A DNA stretch of 64,000 bases from contig JASWJB010000019.1 of the NCBI GenBank assembly GCA_032433595.1, positions 124,001 through 188,000 of the forward strand. The letters run 5' to 3'. This DNA comes from Conoideocrella luteorostrata (Eukaryota > Ascomycota > Sordariomycetes > Hypocreales > Clavicipitaceae). Below, piece by piece: positions 49,554 through 59,300 of this stretch (positions within the stretch are counted from its first letter, which is position 1; each line of letters starts with the position of its first letter). A program made the position numbers and the translations under genes. The notes under the pieces were generated by a model. The model saw only the letters and a program-made list of their open reading frames with translations, made no database searches and was not told where the DNA came from.

Positions 49554-51094
49554 GTTTGTCAACTGACGTAGAGCGCTAGCGTCACCACAAATACAGGTTG
49601 GCGAAGAAGGTAGTGTGTATATTTAATGTGCCTTTCCATGGACTTCGGGACAGTCAAAAGGATGTCAAGGATTGATTTGACGGAGTGAGGAAATAAATTA
49701 ACAAGATTTGTCCTCCGTAGCGGTTGAAGAAGTGCTCCAGTGCGTAGTAATATTGAAGCAATATAGATATCTTGGATGTTGGAAGACGACAGGGAACTTC
49801 AGAGCTTGAAAGAACTGGTCCAACATTCAAATTAAATGAATTTGCTCTGATACTAGTCTGAAGTTCGCGTGACTACAACGGCCCAAATTCACAATCGGCC
49901 AACTGCAACCAATCGAGGCTCATTACAATGCCATTTAGTAGACAACAGTCGGTTTGCCCGAATCGGCAAGCATGAGCATTTTAGGCTTGGCGAGGGCTTC
50001 TCCCGGACGTCTTTGGGCGTCAGCCGTTTGCCTGTATTTGAGTAAGCACCTACCCGGTTGACCCGAGCCAAGCTTTCTGGCATGTTGCTGGGGCGAGACG
50101 TCAGAGCAGAGCAGCACTCATTGTATCATCGAATTCTTGGCACGAGAAGCACCTGTTGACAGCAGGTCAACATTAATGTCCGCGGAATGAGCGAGTGGAA
50201 CGGATCTGATCTTCAATTACGGGATGAGGGAGAAGCACAGGCGAATATTGGAGAGCATGGACACCTACACTCTCTCGCTTCGTTCATATGCAATCCCAAC
50301 AAAATGTTCCGTCCTTGGAGAAGTATCTCTGTGCCGGTATGAATTTTGCAGGGCACGGGTAGTGAGAGTACCCTGGTGTTGTCCTATTGTTTGGTCAATG
50401 TTGATCATGCCTCGCCCCCAAGATCAAACTGTAGGTGAGCACCGATTGACCTTGTGGCACCCAGAGGCAGCGTGCGTGAAGTAGGCACCGACGTCTCGAT
50501 TAATTTGTCAGGCGCGTGGCCAGTAAACCTGTCTTAGCTCAGTGACGTCCTTGGTCCTCGATAGTTACTAGCCAGATAAGCTTAACAACGCAAACGTCAT
50601 TGCTGACGCTTGAATCAATTGCATACAATAGCATTTTAGTTTCTTCCAGGGTGATCGCTGTCGGAGCGACTAGTGCCCGCAATAGTCAAATTGCGACGCG
50701 ACGCGGGTGCTCGGAAATGAGGTTGGCCCAAGATGCAACTTATCCTAACCTCGAAACTTGATGCTGGAAGGGTCTCGGCTTTGAGCCCTCTCTACGCAAT
50801 ATTTGGTTATAGAGATGCCAGCAGTGTAACTGAACAGTGTGTGGTGGTGCCGCGCTCCTTACCGCGGCAACAAGCATTGTATTGCTTCAGCAGCGATGCA
50901 AGTCGACAGACTTTGTCGTGATGATGATGGAAGACTTCTAGAGCCTAGGGTTTCTTTGCATGGTGATGCTGGCGCTAAGCAGCAATTGGTATCTTTTGCT
51001 CCTCTTGAGCAGTGCTTTCCAGCGGTGCATCGAACCATTTTAGGTAAGGTTCACCCAAGCCACCGCACGCATCCCGCAGCTTATCCAAGAGGAT

Positions 51095-51117
51095 ACGGAG
51101 TACGGAGTACGGAGTAG
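51095..51117. repeat. Tandem array of one palindrome arm (TACGGAG x3)
   Basis: Three direct copies of TACGGAG followed by TAGA. It is the same arm as in the dispersed palindrome but arranged head to tail. Confidence 0.9.
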
Positions 51118-51496
51118 ACGACATCTGATTCTGGCTTCATGCATGGTGCCACTTGACCACAGCGTGTAAGAAGATCGGGTTGTTGCCAAGCTAAGTTCAG
51201 ACAAGGGATATCAGCAATGATTTATTTACAGCCCGTGATCTAAGCGGCACTTAATGATGATGCAGCTAATCCATAACTAATCCCTATCTACGGAGTATAA
51301 TAGTTCAACTAAGCCGGTGTAATACATAGTTTGACGTTTTGGATTTATAACTATCTCTAAATTTGTGTCAATACTGGCCTGACTTTATTGAGCTAACTAA
51401 TTGTTACTTGCAAATATAGATTGTCCATCTTTTTATAACCAGCCTCTTAGCATCCCAAACATATCCGAACTTTGCCGTAACATCACTTAGCGGCGA

Positions 51497-51504
51497 TATA
51501 AAAG
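51497..51504 (+). promoter_or_regulatory. TATA box of the small gene at 51734
   Basis: TATAAAAG, followed about 30-40 bp downstream by a CAA/TCAAAC-rich, probable transcription start zone. The first ATG after it is the start codon at 51734, giving a leader of about 200 nt. Confidence 0.6.
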
Positions 51505-51733
51505 GGCAGTTTTAGGCATTGTCAATTCGAATATCTTCATCAAACTCCCTCAAACCTACCACCGTTCACCCTCTTAGTGCTTCGTTCAAGTCGCCGCCAG
51601 CGTAATCGCTCACCAGCTCGACATCCACGAAACCTACCGTTGTTTTCTGTTTTGAAACGCTAGGCTACTACAGTATCAACGTGCAGGGGAACTTCAGCTC
51701 GTTCTCATCAACAACCGGGATCCAGCTTCGCGA

Positions 51734-52054
51734 ATGCCATTAACGCTACGTTTAAGCCAATTGTCCACCAGTTACACTATCGAATCGCCAGTGACTGGAA
51801 GGATGAAGTGGAAATGGAGCGAAATGTCTGGCAACTCTCCTTACCTGCACGACGCCTCAGGAAACACAATTGCCAAACTCAAGGCTGATTTTGGTGACAA
51901 TGTCCTGTATATATATATGTGTGTGTGTGTGTTCCATGCGATAATTTTTTTTTTTTGTTGAAGCTTTAGTGTTTCCGCTGTGGCGGCCAAATTGATCAGT
52001 AGCATCATCAACGAAGCCGCAGCGGAAGCTATATCATCCATACTCGGGGCATAA
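51734..52054 (+). CDS. Small 87-aa protein of unknown function
   Basis: Exons 51734-51906 and 51964-52054 with a 57-bp intron made almost wholly of TA/TG and T repeats. The joined frame is 88 codons including the stop. The N-terminal half (YTIESPVTGRMKWKWSEMSGNSPYLHDASGNTIAKLK) has the alternating pattern of fungal tubby/LURP-like beta domains (a resemblance only). The C-terminal half is an Ala/Ile/Ser-rich amphipathic helix (AVAAKLISSIINEAAAEAISSIL). A TATA box lies 237 bp upstream and no earlier ATG exists in the leader. The frame stays open upstream of the ATG (ELQLVLINNRDPASR), so an extra 5' exon with a longer N-terminus is possible. I do not recognise the gene. Confidence 0.55.
51908..51956 (+). 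repeat. TA/TG microsatellite plus T-run inside an intron
   Basis: A TA array passes into a TG array (about 51908-51932), followed after a few bases by a T13 run, leaving almost no unique intron sequence. Confidence 0.9.
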
Positions 52055-52857
52055 ATGAGAGATTGAAGATTGTTCGCAATAATAAAGGAATATCTCAATG
52101 TCATTGTTCATTTTCTTGGAGTAAGAACTCTGTCGTAGCTCTGAGAAGGCTAGCAGCGAGCTTCTGGTCCTATACCAGTCTCTCGTTTTTTGCGAATGGC
52201 CGCAAACCAACCCCAAAGGCTGGCCTAATTCTCATCGTCGGGCACCTAGACAACAATTTAGTGTTTATGTGAGTAACAAGTTTAATTGAAAGACTTAATT
52301 TCCATCACGGTTATTCCCTCAAATAACAGTACAGTGGCAGTTCGCTATCCTTTAAATGGCTCTGGCGGCTAAGGCGTTGAGCATGAAAAATAAATAAGAA
52401 CGTAGTGAAAGACATGAAAAATAAGGAAATCTGAACATGGAATGGCTTCCGCAGGAGTTACTCCACATACGTAACGCTGCCAATTTGATACCAAAATACA
52501 TAATCTTTGTGGTGCTCCTGAACGCCAACGATGAAAGCCTTCCATAATTGGTGTCCCTGGGAATCGTAAAAGCCTTTAAGTGAAATAAAAAATAAAAAAA
52601 GTCGAGAATATAAAGCTTGCATCACATCACGATACATTTGTTGTTCCAATTTGAGTATCCGCATCCGGTGTTGAACCCGAAGCATCCAGGTTAGGGTATT
52701 AACATGAATCCATGATCCGATTTGAGCCGGATCGCAAACAAGAGAAATGGCTTGTTGGCCTCCGGCCATTGGAGTCATCCATCCATGTAACAAGGTTGAA
52801 ATGCTCGAGGCCGTCCGCCGTACGGACCACGACTCAATGAACGCTTTGGTCATCACC
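52055..52857. other. Intergenic region between the small gene and the FAR1-domain gene
   Basis: About 800 bp. A minus-strand frame (52458-52856) directly after the FAR1-protein stop is open for about 130 codons, but it uses a different frame and contains a low-complexity Phe-rich stretch from T-runs. I do not call it. Confidence 0.5.
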
Positions 52858-53481
52858 CTACATGACCGTAGACGCTAGCAGGCGCGATTCAACATCATCC
52901 ATCCCAATACCATCCATGCGCGGCCCTTCCATATTTTGTAACCTTGACTCGATCGATTGAAATCTTGGTTCGTAGCTTCCGGCGCGGGCTTCCAGATTCT
53001 CCATGCGCTTCTCGATATTTTCCAGTCGTTGCTCAATACGCATGAATCCTTGTGCCATATCATGGCTTAGTCGATCTAGCTTATTAGTGAAGGATCGAAT
53101 AGTTGTCGCGAGTGGCGCATTCTCTTGGCCGGGTGTCCCGGATGGGATACGAGGTTCGTGATTATGGCGGGATTCCTGTAAAGCAAATCTCCATTGGTTG
53201 CCAAGCTGCACTTCACATACAGCCTTTGCTCGAAAAGGACAGTCGATCTTGCGTGTGGACGGGTTGCGCTTCTTCGCAGTACTATTGTACTTTACACCTC
53301 CTCGATCGCAGACCAGATCATAACGCGTAGGCTTTCCATCGCGATAATTCGATGCGCGGAGCTTGACAATTCCATAACCCTGATCTTTTGCGACTCTTTG
53401 TACTGATGCCATAAGGTCATCAAATGACCTAAATATGCCTTCGGGGGGTGGCAGGAGTGCCGGCGGTGGCGTGTTTGGCAT
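52858..53481 (-). CDS. FAR1-type (WRKY-GCM1 fold) DNA-binding domain protein with coiled coil
   Basis: A single-exon 207-aa protein. Residues about 15-105 form a FAR1-like domain: FRSFDDLMASVQRVAKDQGYGIVKLRASNYRDGKPTRYDLVCDRGG, then DCPFRAKAVC...WRFALQESRHNHEP, which supplies the Cys-Cys/His-x-His zinc ligands. The remainder is a coiled coil (LDRLSHDMAQGFMRIEQRLENIEKRMENLEARAG). FAR1 domains derive from Mutator-like (MULE/Hop) transposases. Here the MULE transposase core and SWIM zinc finger are absent, so this is either a domesticated stand-alone DNA-binding protein or a remnant. The intact frame favours a functional gene (inference). The start is the first ATG (MPNTPPP). Confidence 0.8.
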   Translation of the reverse strand: MPNTPPPALLPPPEGIFRSFDDLMASVQRVAKDQGYGIVKLRASNYRDGKPTRYDLVCDRGGVKYNSTAKKRNPSTRKIDCPFRAKAVCEVQLGNQWRFALQESRHNHEPRIPSGTPGQENAPLATTIRSFTNKLDRLSHDMAQGFMRIEQRLENIEKRMENLEARAGSYEPRFQSIESRLQNMEGPRMDGIGMDDVESRLLASTVM

Positions 53482-54205
53482 GATGCTCGGTCGGCCACAG
53501 TACGCGAGACTTTTTGTGCGAGATTAAGAAGAAATCCAAGAATACTCAAATGCAACTCTCCAATGGAAAAATAACAGTTGTGCTCTCTCCTTTATGCAAG
53601 GATCGAGGAGGCAGCCCTGTAGGGATTGCCACGTCGTTTGAGATGATGATCGGAGTCGCGCATGTGCAGTATACAAACGCAAGTGACTGGGCTGTGAGGA
53701 TTTTCCAATCCGCACTGTTTATGGGCCAAAGTTTGGTCGCATTTTAGGTACGGAGTAAAGGCCCAGTCACGTTGCCTCAAGTGACTTGGGCCAGTTAGTA
53801 GGGTAGTGTGGAGTCGAAGGGGCAGTGACATCGTGATTCACTCCTAAGGAGTAATGAATCGTGCACAATTCCCAAGCGCAGTGATTCAACCTTTCCTCGC
53901 CACAAATTTTAGTTAGGTATCTTCCCGCCTTCTGGTGAAATTCAAGAACTTAGAAGACTGATGCTATTCTAAGGACTTCTATCTTTTGGGACTCCATACC
54001 TTGTGAACTCTATTATTGACGGTGGCTCCACACGGCAACTTGCAACACTTCCAATCTGCTCCACTCTCCTTTGTCTTTGTCTCAATATACGGTCGCAAAG
54101 TTCGCAACCACTTGAGCATTTTTCTCAAGCTATAATACTACTAGGAACTCCTGGGTCTTCTTTTATCTGGCACCTCGAAACATATTCCGCTGTCTATTTC
54201 AAGGC
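53482..54205. other. Shared upstream region of two divergent genes
   Basis: About 720 bp; includes a half-site of the dispersed palindrome (53749-53758). No TATA box was assigned. Confidence 0.5.
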
Positions 54206-54724
54206 ATGATGAATACCAACTCAGATGTGACGACCAATGCAACCCCGGGTAACTTGCGTTCAATGGACGAAGCCGAGTTGAACCAGGCTATGAAACGACT
54301 CAAACTCCTTTACATCAAGGTATAGTGCTGCGCAAAATTGCCGCCATTTCCAATAGAAAACCTTCCGCCAGGTACACTAACCTTGAGTCTCTTTAGGCAC
54401 GACTGCTACGAGGTACGATTCCCAAAATGCTCGACCCCCTAGTCCAAAAGCATCCATCGCGTGCGTCCTCCCAAATAGAGACCAGCAAGAAACAGAGCCA
54501 ATGCTAACAAGACACACGGTACAGCGGATGCACTGTTCCAAGCTTTTGTGAAAGCAGTAGTGGATGCTCGGCTAGATGTCCAAGAATTTACAGATCTGAT
54601 GACTGATGGAACAAGCGAGCAAATATTTGCTCAAGCAGAGAAGAGCGAGGAAGTAAATTCTCTGGGTATTAAACGATGGAAGCACATGGATCACCCAGAC
54701 TGGTTCAAGATGGATAAGGAGTGA
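54206..54724 (+). CDS. Small helical protein of unknown function
   Basis: Exons 54206-54319, 54397-54460 and 54525-54724 with introns of 77 and 64 bp; 125 aa. Joined sequence: MDEAELNQAMKRLKLLYIKARLLRGTIPKMLDPLVQKHPS, then PDALFQAFVKAVVDARLDVQEFTDLMTDGTSEQIF, then a polar tail ending in MDHPDWFKMDKE. It is almost all amphipathic helix, with no signal peptide or membrane segment, and shaped like a small complex subunit. The three exons join in frame only with the given canonical sites (GTATAG/TTTAG, GTGCGT/TACAG), which supports a real gene. I do not recognise the family, so no function is given. Confidence 0.75.
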
Positions 54725-56080
54725 CTTTTGTTTTGGGGTTAAGAAAGGGAGAAGGAAAGAAGAGGGGACGGAATTCTTATGCGTATTGTTCAGGATCTGG
54801 CGTTTGGCACGTTTCATGAAATTGAGTAGAATGGTTTATACGCTTGTAACATTGTGATATTCGCTACTTTTCGACTGTAAGTATACAAGCCGCGTCGTGG
54901 AAACAGACTCAGTTTGTCTCAAAAGTGTATCAAGCATGAAGGGTTATATGCATGACGAGAAAGGCCATCTATAAAATTAAATAAATTAATCGTTGCCATC
55001 GTTATTATTTAATTTTTGGGTTTTTCGTCACTCACGGATCCACCTCAATTCCTAACTGCACAGTAAAAGTGCCGGCTGCACCCTGCCAGGGAACATTGAT
55101 CAATAATTCAATACTCACAGTAATGGACTTGCGTCATACAGCGTAGTGTGTGAGCTACATCGCACTGTGAGAGAGTTCAGTTCAAGGCTTTAGAATAAAG
55201 AAGCGGCTATAATAAACAACAAAGAATGAGCAATGAAGGTTGATGTAGAAGTAGAAGATTCACTGCATTACTGAAGTCAAAATCTGAATCGATCAGAGTT
55301 TTGCGTGCGATATAGATTGGAAGATATCTCCCAATTGCAACTAAGTAGCGTCCGCTCCCACGCTCGTCTGAAACGCCATCGGATTACCAGCCCACCCTAT
55401 TGCAACTCGGACATCTGGAACCTGGCAAAAGTTATAATATCTTTCTAAGCGGTTTGGTATAGTGGCTGGCATGGAACCAAATATATTGCTAAATAAGATA
55501 AGGAGCCAGCAGCTACTTTAAAACTGTTGGAAGTCCTGTATGAAAATACAGAAAATGAGGTTGGAAAGGCCAATAGCAAAAAGGGCACAACCGATCTGAA
55601 GTTCAGAAAAACAACTTCCAAACCTCTCAAGAAAGCTTGCTCGCAGAACTAGACACTCGGAAACCATGACACAGTTTTCCCTTGTGCCCTGGAGGAGGGA
55701 CGTCATTATTAGATATATATATATGGAAAACTAGTACATAGGGCGGTCTCTTCGGATGATCATCAGCAAGATACGTACGTGAATGAAAACGAAAGGAAAT
55801 AACTGTGGCTAGCATCCGACAATGCCATTCCTCAGCCAAGACTGTCATTGAGAAGTGTCTCCCTCTGGCTGCTTAGCCCCACGTTGATCATGACCGACAA
55901 GCTTAACAAATCAAATCACGTGCCTGTGCATGGGTCTGCCAAATCTGTTCTCCCCGCTTCTGATTCGCTGAGTTAGCGGGCACAATTCGGCGTGTCACCC
56001 ACACAAAATTTCTAAATCTCGAAATTCCTTGATTATTGGGTGCGATCCTCATTGCACACTTTCCAGCACGACAAGTAACA
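54725..56080. other. Intergenic region, no recognisable gene
   Basis: About 1.36 kb, AT-rich near 54960-55020. It includes the RPL34 promoter. Frames of 60-80 codons lack motifs. Confidence 0.55.
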
Positions 56081-56769
56081 ATGGCGCCTCAACGAGTTAC
56101 CTACCGCCGTCGCAACGGGTAAGTATACCTCTGTTACATACAATGAATTCATCACTTCGTGGTTCTTCTGTGCTTTGCGCCAGTCTGTGGCCTGCAACTA
56201 ACTTAGCGTCTTAGCTACAACACTCGATCCAACCGGACTCGAGTCGTCAAGACTCCTGGTGGCGAGCTCCGACTGTTGCACATCAAGAAGCGAGGCACTG
56301 TTCCTAAGTGCGGTGATTGCGGCTCCAAACTGATTGGCGTAAGTAATCCTTCCGCTCTGAAACGAACTCTCCGCTGTGAAAATTCGCTTGGGAAGATCTG
56401 TTTGGGTTCAGAATTGTCAAGACTTTTTGATGGCGGTGATGGACAAAAGGAGGAATGAATCAAAGGACTCCAAAAGAACAATCCTTTGAGCCATAGCAGT
56501 GGCCAATACCACCAGTGTTTCCTACTTCGCGCGCCCAACGAGAGTTACAACACGACCATACGACTGACAAGATGACCTAGATTCCTGCTCTTCGACCTCG
56601 CGAGTACTCGCAGATCTCCAAACCCAAAAAGACTGTCCAGCGTGCTTATGGAGGGTCTAGATGTGGTGGTTGTGTCCGCGACCGCATCGTTCGAGCTTTC
56701 CTAATCGAGGAACAGAAGATTGTCAAGAAGGTTCTCAAGGAGCAGGAACAGAGCCAGAAGAAGAAATAG
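56081..56769 (+). CDS. RPL34: 60S ribosomal protein eL34
   Basis: A structural protein of the cytosolic large ribosomal subunit. Exons: 56081-56118, 56215-56338 and 56581-56769; 116 aa, the usual length. The sequence runs [54 protein letters not shown], then [52 protein letters not shown], with the CxxC pairs of the zinc-binding site. The first intron is 96 bp and the second 242 bp, well above the typical length here; it contains a stem-forming stretch and might host a small RNA. The lysine-rich C-terminus (QSQKKK) is typical. Confidence 0.97.
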
Positions 56770-57390
56770 ACGCCTTTCTGACGATTAGTTTGGCTTGCTA
56801 CGCGTTGTGGCAAGGAACCTTATGAGGGGCACGGTTCATTGCTTAGGTGTTCATTAGGACAAAAGGGACTGCATGGTACATTGGGGACTGGACCAGAAAC
56901 GATGGTCCTCTGCTGTCGTTAGGACTACATCTCCTTCTCGGTGATTGAAATTAAAAAGGCATGAAGTTGGCATTCACGTACATGATTCTCATTGCCATTG
57001 TTTCACATGCCAAGTGATATTAATGCCATGTGACGATGACGACTATTTTGACGCGTCGGACTGATTAATTCGTTTTGCTCAGGACGCCCTGATAATAAAT
57101 GGAGAATCCCGACTGTGTAGATAATATGTTTGATCAATAAAAGCGCCAGCATTGTAAGTTGACGCCGCGCTAGAAGTGATGCTCGCGGGCTAATGTCTAA
57201 GGACTATGAATGGATCTTGACCCAGCGGCGGCTTTCTTCCCCTCCAACCGTCAAGCGAAACTTATTCGCAACAGTCGATTCGCGATCAGTATTACAGAAG
57301 CACCACAACTACTCCAGCCACGCATCCAGGTCATGCGGTAATTGGTTCTGTGACGGCACAGCTATCATTTCCAAAATTCCACATTCCATC
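56770..57390. other. Intergenic region between RPL34 and NDUFAF3
   Basis: About 620 bp; an in-frame ATG at 57193 could extend the next protein by 66 residues, but the sequence there is not conserved-looking. Nothing else was recognised. Confidence 0.55.
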
Positions 57391-58219
57391 ATGGCAAGCA
57401 GCCTTCGAAGTTGCTGTAGAGTGTGGCGCATCCCGCAGCGCAACATGCAGCGCAACATGACAAGCTCGCCTTTACATCGCAGACATCGGTCACTATCCAC
57501 GGCCCTACTCTCCGCAGCTCAGATAACAAGCATAAATAGCTCGATACAGCATATTAAGTCTTTCCAGACAGATACGACCCCTCTTCGATCTCGCCGTGCC
57601 ACGCCATCCGAGCATCCACAAACTGATTTCAACGAGTTGAATATGCTGGGGGCCATGCCTACGCCTTCCACGTCGGTGGATGTTTGCATGTACGATGGGT
57701 TTGGCCTCAACAGTGGGATCACGATCACAGGGGGTAAAGGTGCGCTCCTGGTCAACGGAGAGGCTTTCTCGTGGACACCGTGGGTAGCCAAGGGATCACT
57801 GGAGCTTGCGAACAAGAGAGGTCAGTTTGAGCTTCCACGTGAGGCATTTGGACTGTTTGATCTCTTATGGCCTCGACCAGGTACGTTTTCGGCATTGTCC
57901 TACCTTTAGGGTATCTTCCAGTTGCGGCTAGTTGTCTTGGCTTATGGTTTGTTTTCTTTTCCTCTACACTGTCGTGCTAATAATTTTTTTTTTTTTTTTT
58001 GTTCAAGACCTACTAGTAATCGGCGTCGGCAAACATAACATGCCTCTAAGCCCGGAAACGAGACAACACATTGCCAAGCTTGGCATGCGAGTCGAGGTAT
58101 TAGATACGAGAAACGCTGCAGCACAGTTCAATTTGCTTGCCACTGAGCGTGGCGTTTGGGAGGTTGCGGCGGCTTTGATACCTTTGGGCTGGCAGGAAGG
58201 CGTTGGTGCAACAGATTAG
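57391..58219 (+). CDS. NDUFAF3: NDUFAF3-like mitochondrial complex I assembly factor (Mth938/DUF498 domain)
   Basis: Assists early assembly of respiratory complex I, probably with NDUFAF4, in the mitochondrial matrix or at the inner membrane. Exons 57391-57880 and 58008-58219 (127-bp intron with a long T-run before the acceptor); 233 aa. The N-terminus (MASSLRSCCRVWRIPQRNMQ...) is Arg/Ser-rich like a mitochondrial presequence. The DUF498 domain follows: VDVCMYDGFGLNSGITITGGKGALLVNGEAFSWTPW, FDLLWPRPDLLVIGVGKHNMPLSPETRQHIAKLGMRVEVLDTRNAAAQFNLLATE, and a final GVWEVAAALIPLGW. The GVG and L-x-T-R-N-A-A-x-x-F-N-L-L stretches are diagnostic. Presence of this factor implies a complex I, alongside the alternative NADH dehydrogenase at the left edge. 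Confidence 0.92.
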
Positions 58220-59300
58220 GACAGAGCTCGTTTTCTAACTATTTGCCATTCCAAATGGAGGCACCTGGCTTTGTTTCTGTGCGCGTAATCACATCTACAT
58301 GCAGCATGATCGAACTAGTAATTCTAGCTCGTTGAATCTGCACGCGAAGCATTTGTGATTTAAGCATGCTGGTGATCTCTGCGTTGACGGAGAGAGAAGG
58401 GGGCTTGAAGTTTGATCGCATGTGCCAACAAATTGTAAGGCGTATCATTACGTTACCTCAGGCTTCAGATTTGTTTCTCAACCCCAATTTCACGTACGCT
58501 ATGTCATGGTCAACAACGTATGAAACCAAACCTTACATGGTGATCGATCCATGACACAATGGGGAGTAAAATAGCTAGATTGAGCTTAAAGCGCGACTCA
58601 TTGTATTACTGTTAACAATGATGTGATGTGAATTACAAGTCTAATAACGGAGGTTGTAGGGTATTTGACCGCAATGCAATAATTTGACTATTACGGTGGG
58701 ACTTTCGGCGTTGACCACTTTCCACGGCCAACGTAGCAGGAGCCGTGCACAATGACGACTCATTGGTCTACCTACTGTCCGAATCAACCTACGTTGGAAT
58801 GCTAGAACGACGGATGCCACCACCCAAACTTCCATTGAGCAAGTCACGGAATTCATGGTTCATTTTCATGATTGATTTTTACGCTGAGCAAGCCCGTCAA
58901 GTTATCAAAGCCGGCTTGTTTAGCGCTTATTTGTCCTGATTGCCTTGTCTACCAGCTGATGACGAACATCGAAGTCGCTCAGTTGTAATTTTGATCACCA
59001 GAGGAAAGCGTTGAGGTTCAGATTTAAGCTGCCTTACGTTGCACTTCAGTAGCGAAGCAAGAGTACCAAAACAAACGGGTCTGCAAATCAGCGAATGACT
59101 CGAATCCTGGCGTTTTACAACACAATTACACTTCAAGCTTACACTTCCGCCGATAATCCGCTACATAGATTTTGCGTAAGATCGTGCAAACGTCGATATT
59201 TGAATGCGCATTGCTACCGCTGTTGTCTCGACACAGAAAGGCGCATAGGGAAACACATTACCTTATTCAGTCCATATCGCTGCTATTGCATCTTATCTCG
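58220..59300. other. Intergenic region, no recognisable gene
   Basis: About 1.1 kb; short frames only. The frame of the following hydrolase stays open upstream of its ATG to about 59172 without an ATG. Confidence 0.55.

Larger units (their letters stand above)
49554..51733. other. Intergenic region with tandem palindrome arms and a TATA box
   Basis: About 2.2 kb with no recognised gene. Notable are the threefold TACGGAG array at 51095-51117, a half-site at 51289, and a TATA box at 51497 followed by a pyrimidine-rich, ATG-free stretch of about 230 bp that leads into the small gene at 51734. Confidence 0.55.

Noticed and set aside
52458..52853. Open frame directly downstream of the FAR1-domain gene (minus strand)
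   Set aside because: Different frame, low-complexity Phe run from T-tracts, no motif, and no splice sites that join it convincingly to the upstream gene.
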